DNA from: Rotaria socialis
Taxonomy: Eukaryota > Rotifera > Eurotatoria > Philodinida > Philodinidae
Direction of reading: 5' to 3'
Assembly (NCBI GenBank): GCA_905331475.1
Contig: CAJNYU010002241.1
Location: forward strand, 1 to 64,000
Length of the DNA: 64,000 bases
A program made the translations under genes and the position numbers. Shown here in pieces: positions 60,215-64,000 of this stretch (positions are counted from its first letter, which is position 1; each line of letters begins with the position of its first letter). Under the pieces are notes generated by a model. The model was not told the origin of the DNA. It saw only the letters and a list, made by a program, of their open reading frames with translations, and made no database searches.

Positions 60215-60909
60215 TATGTGTTGGATCTTAAATACGCCTTTCAGTTGATGTGATTGTTTAACCTTTAAATTGAAGTATGTTGATATTGAATAGAAAATAT
60301 GAACGACGTCTTCTCACACAAATACTTGTATATAAGGATGACGGCGATGATCGCGGACGAGAATCTTTCTTTTCTTTTCTTTTTTGTTTTGTTTCATAAA
60401 GACGGTCACGTGCTATGCGTTCAATTGCGCGGACTGACAATCATTGTTATTTTTTCTACAGATTTCTAGACATAGATCATAGCGTGCTGATGAATCCTTT
60501 ATATCATTCGTTGAATATATTATATTGTTAACTTGTCGAATGAGATTTAATTTAGTAAAAAATTTTGTATTAAAGTACAAGTTTTCAAACTAACTGTCAA
60601 ATGCAATGAAACAAAAATAACTAATACTCTAATGACAAGTTGAACGTGTTTTTGAAAACATGAAGACGTCTAAATAATTCAACGGATAAATATAATTTTA
60701 TTCTTTGCGTCCTTTTTTCTGAGCGCAATCTATGTTCTAGTGTACTCTTACTTTATGAAACTATTTTATTATTTAAAAAATATGTCGTCTATTTGAAATT
60801 GTAGGACAGAAACAATTGATCCTACTATGAAATTCGTGATTATAAAGCCGTAGAAGTCCTTGTTCATTTTATACTTTTCTTTAAACTGTTAAATAAATAC
60901 AATAAATAA

Positions 60910-60947
60910 CGGGTGTGAGGGTGTTAGCGAAAAGAAGACCCACACAT
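60910..60947. repeat. Telomere-like hairpin Q
   Basis: CGGGTGTGAGGGTGTT against GACCCACACATT with a GAAAAGAAG loop. Confidence 0.6.
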
Positions 60948-60949
60948 TT

Positions 60950-63480
60950 TCCTCTAATCTGATTTCTTTTATCTCTTTTTGAATCACATTCAGTTATCGA
61001 GATTTATATTAGTATTCCAATTGGCCCATTCTATTATTCCTTCCGATATCTGTCTGTATAGATAAGTATACTTTGTTTATGATTTCGGATCATTTAGAAC
61101 GAGTATAACAGAGTTAAAACCGTCTGAGTAAGACTCTTATGCACGAAACAAATCACGATCATGGCAAAATTTTCCCATTTCCATTCGAACTGAACTAGGC
61201 TGATCTCTAATAGAAAATGTTTCAAACGGTTGAATTTCATGTCCAACAAGATTCTAATAGGCTTAGAGCAAGCTCATAGTGCAAAAAAAGATCAATTCTC
61301 ATGAATATGTACTGTGATCAACATTGGATCTTGTCATAAATTACATCAAATCGATTTTTGAAAATTTTGATCAGGCAAACTTTACTTGTAGTATGAAGTA
61401 AAATATAACATAAATTCATTTTTTTATGAAATAAACCCTTAAGAAACAATTTAATAAAAGTTCTTCGATGCTGTTTTTAAGGTGAAGTTTACTGTAGGAC
61501 TTCTATACTAAATTGATCAAATTCTCTGCACACTTTAACTAATCATCTATTAGGAATAGGGGTAACTTTACGTCATAATGCAGAAGAACAATCCACAACA
61601 AGTCCTCTATAGTTTTTCAACCAGTATTATTTCAAGGTTGGTGATAACGTGGTCTCAATACAATAAATTGTTGTGGCACGTTCGCTTTATTCTAGACACA
61701 AAAAGCTTAAATGAAACAAACGTGTTAAAAATGAGCAAATAGAGAAATAGAGAAAAATGATCAGTTGCTCTACTGTATGATTGTATTTTCTGTTTTCATA
61801 GCGACGAATAAATTGAACTAGTAGGTGGTTTGAATTCATATTCCAACTGACACTATTTCTATCATGTTTAGTAAATTTGTCTGCGAAACACTTACGCCAC
61901 AATGAATCTAGCAATATCCGATTTCATTTTATATCAACGACTGTTTCCCAACTTTTAGAAGATGGGGGTGAGTGAATGACAACGATCTCAAATTTCTCTA
62001 ATGTTTTAAACAGTTTTCTTCGATACTACCTTGCATATTGATCTCTACTGAAAGAGAGCGCGAGTAACAGGGTTCTAAAAAGTAGAAAATTCTTGTGCTG
62101 ATTCATCTTTCTTATTGATAAATGCAATAGGAATTTTATTTAAGAAATTGACAAATAAAGTCAGTAACATTTTTAGGATGAAAAACTTTATTATTTACTA
62201 TCAAGTAATAGGATTCCGTTACAATGTGAATAATCTTGGCCACATTCTAAGTGAGAAGCAGGAGCGATGGCTTTGAACAGTGTTGACTGGAGTAAGACGA
62301 AGGGTTGTGAGATTGACAAGGGTGTAATTTTTCGTCGTTCGATTTATTCAAGCATACTTTTGTCGATAACAAGTTCATGTTGCTCGTAAGTGTATTGACA
62401 AGTTTTATTTTAGAGAAAAGTTTAAGCTAAAAGTATAGTCTAACTGCTTGCAACCATTCTATTACAATAGGAAAGTCAAATCGTGCTGAATTATGGTGCT
62501 GTGCAAATGCTAAAGTTTATTTCCAATTTAAAAAAAATGGAAACATTGATAGAAACAAGTACAATGGATTGCTTGTAATGAGGTTTGATAAAAGTAATGA
62601 TCATGTTTATCAGCGAAAATATCGCCAACTATATAGCCTCACACCCAGTTACTTGAAAACACGAAAAATTGTGGTCTCAGAAGTCTCATGTCGAGCCACA
62701 CTATACGATTTTATCTGATGTTGCAAAACGTTTCTTCTAATAATTTGATGAGGGCAGGAAAATCATCGATAAGCAAAGCAGATAAAAATGATTCGTGCTA
62801 CCCATTCATATTTTATATATTCTGAAATTCTGAAGCAAATACTCATCATTGGCTATAAAAATCTTAGTACATTGAAAAATCTGATTTTTGTTTGCATATT
62901 TGAATTTCTAGTTGCTTCTTTAACCGTCGGGATAAAAATCTCATTGGCTTTTAGCGAATCTAATGTATTATGGTGTCTACCGAAGGTTTCTCATTACTAA
63001 TCAATTCAATTGAAGAAGGTATGAAAGAGAAATAAAGGATAGAGAGAAAATGACCATTCTATTATCAAGAATTAATGTGTTTAAGTTCACTGCTATTACG
63101 ATCGGTTGATATATTTTCATGATTAAGACGCTAATTCTATTGCAGTAATAATAAGTTTGCATGTTATACAATACAATCACAACTTTTTAACGTCTATGGT
63201 TTTTAACCCACAACAAGATTGAAAATGCAGATTAAATTATCTGTCAAAAGAAGTAAACAAACATTTACTAAACATGCTATATTCTATTAGTAAATTTTAC
63301 GAATACAACCGGAGATGAGAGCATGGTTAGGTTACAGTTTCAATAAAATAGAAGGAGGCTTTTTAGGTTCTTTGCCGTCTTTTATTAATGAAACATATTG
63401 CGTAAAAAGCAAGAGGTGAAGAATAAAGATAGTTAGCAGCGGCGTTCTGGTCAAACTGATATTCGTGCAATAACCAAAAG
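60950..63480. other. Intergenic, nothing recognised
   Basis: AT-rich DNA with only short open frames; no repeat, RNA gene or coding exon could be supported. Confidence 0.4.
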
Positions 63481-63485
63481 ACAAG

Positions 63486-64000
63486 ATGCTTCGTCGGAAA
63501 ATGTTAAAAAGAAACAACTCATATCAGCAACAACCTCCCAGATATCAAGGTTTAAGAGCGCGAAATGTACTTCAATTCATGTCAGCACTGATCGTCCCAC
63601 TTATGTTGGGCGTATTCACCATTGTGACGACTTTTCATCAACAAAAAATGGCTCGTGAACAACGACTCGAAGATCTAAACGAGTCGCGGTATCAACGACT
63701 CGAAGATTTAAATGAAACGAGGAATCAACGACTCGAAGATTTAAATGAAACGAGGAATCAACGGTTGCTAGGAGAGGGCCTCCAGCGGGAGTTGGCAACT
63801 AAACGGTATCAAGACGATTTACTAGTGGCTTATATCAATGCAATGGCTAAGCTATTGGAAAAATACATGGGTTCACTTATATCCAATAATGTTGCGTCTA
63901 CTATTGCTCGAGTTAAAACTTTGACTACGTTTCGTCAACTAGACGCACAGCATAATTTTCAAATTATTCGCTTTCTCTATGAAGCCAAACAACTCACTGA
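63486..64000 (+). CDS. Membrane protein with 11-residue repeats (runs off the end)
   Basis: ATG 63486, open to the window edge (171 codons). Basic N-terminus, one TM segment (VLQFMSALIVPLMLGVFTIVTTF, about residues 28-50), then tandem 11-residue units QRLEDLNETRN (three copies, 33-bp DNA period, near-identical), followed by LQRELATKRYQDDLLVAYINAMAKLLEKYMG and RVKTLTTFRQLDAQHNFQIIRFLYEAKQL. This order (TM, charged repeat, YQDDLLVAYI, helical segment) is one I know from large rotifer and other invertebrate protein families that continue into pentapeptide repeats; the continuation lies outside the window. Function unknown. Confidence 0.75.
   Translation, partial: MLRRKMLKRNNSYQQQPPRYQGLRARNVLQFMSALIVPLMLGVFTIVTTFHQQKMAREQRLEDLNESRYQRLEDLNETRNQRLEDLNETRNQRLLGEGLQRELATKRYQDDLLVAYINAMAKLLEKYMGSLISNNVASTIARVKTLTTFRQLDAQHNFQIIRFLYEAKQLT

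Overview
The window looks like nuclear DNA of a small-genome invertebrate, most probably a bdelloid rotifer (Adineta/Rotaria type). The reasons are AT-rich DNA, mostly very short introns (about 50-70 nt, GT..AG), metazoan gene families (M1 aminopeptidases, FEM1, Ly6-like, SLC49, F-box), and many scattered TGTGGG/CCCACA blocks; I recall TGTGGG as the bdelloid telomeric repeat. The organism call is inference. Starts printed as M in open frames were checked against the DNA, and several are not ATG.

Left part (1-18 kb): a transposon-rich arm holds a 1-kb foldback, a probable solo LTR, a foldback carrying a tRNA-like sequence, and several MITEs. Inside it sits a cluster of three AIG1/GIMAP-like GTPase genes on the minus strand (4.6-11.8 kb). 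Two of them end in CaaX prenylation motifs, and a PDZ-like gene lies directly behind the second. A two-TM protein, a GPCR fragment and an inverted scrap of the M1 gene's 3' end follow.

Centre (18.2-30.2 kb): by splicing, one minus-strand gene of 15 exons encodes about 2,796 residues. It has a type II membrane anchor and then three complete M1 zinc-aminopeptidase units in tandem, each with GxMEN, HExxH-18-E and the catalytic Tyr. Two unit-to-unit junctions lie inside single exons, which argues strongly for one polyprotein-like ectoenzyme.

Right part (32-64 kb): a decayed SLC49-like transporter, an epoxide hydrolase interrupted by one nonsense codon, a Ly6-like GPI protein, a tiny Cys-rich protein, a secreted GH31 glycosidase lacking the usual N-terminal domain, a FEM1 homologue (CUL2 substrate receptor), a secreted Cys-rich protein, a tail-anchored protein, an F-box protein, and the start of a membrane protein with 11-residue repeats that runs off the end. 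The genes appear functionally independent, apart from the AIG1/PDZ cluster. LINE scraps, CG-rich palindromic elements and about seventeen telomere-like hairpins fill the intergenic DNA.
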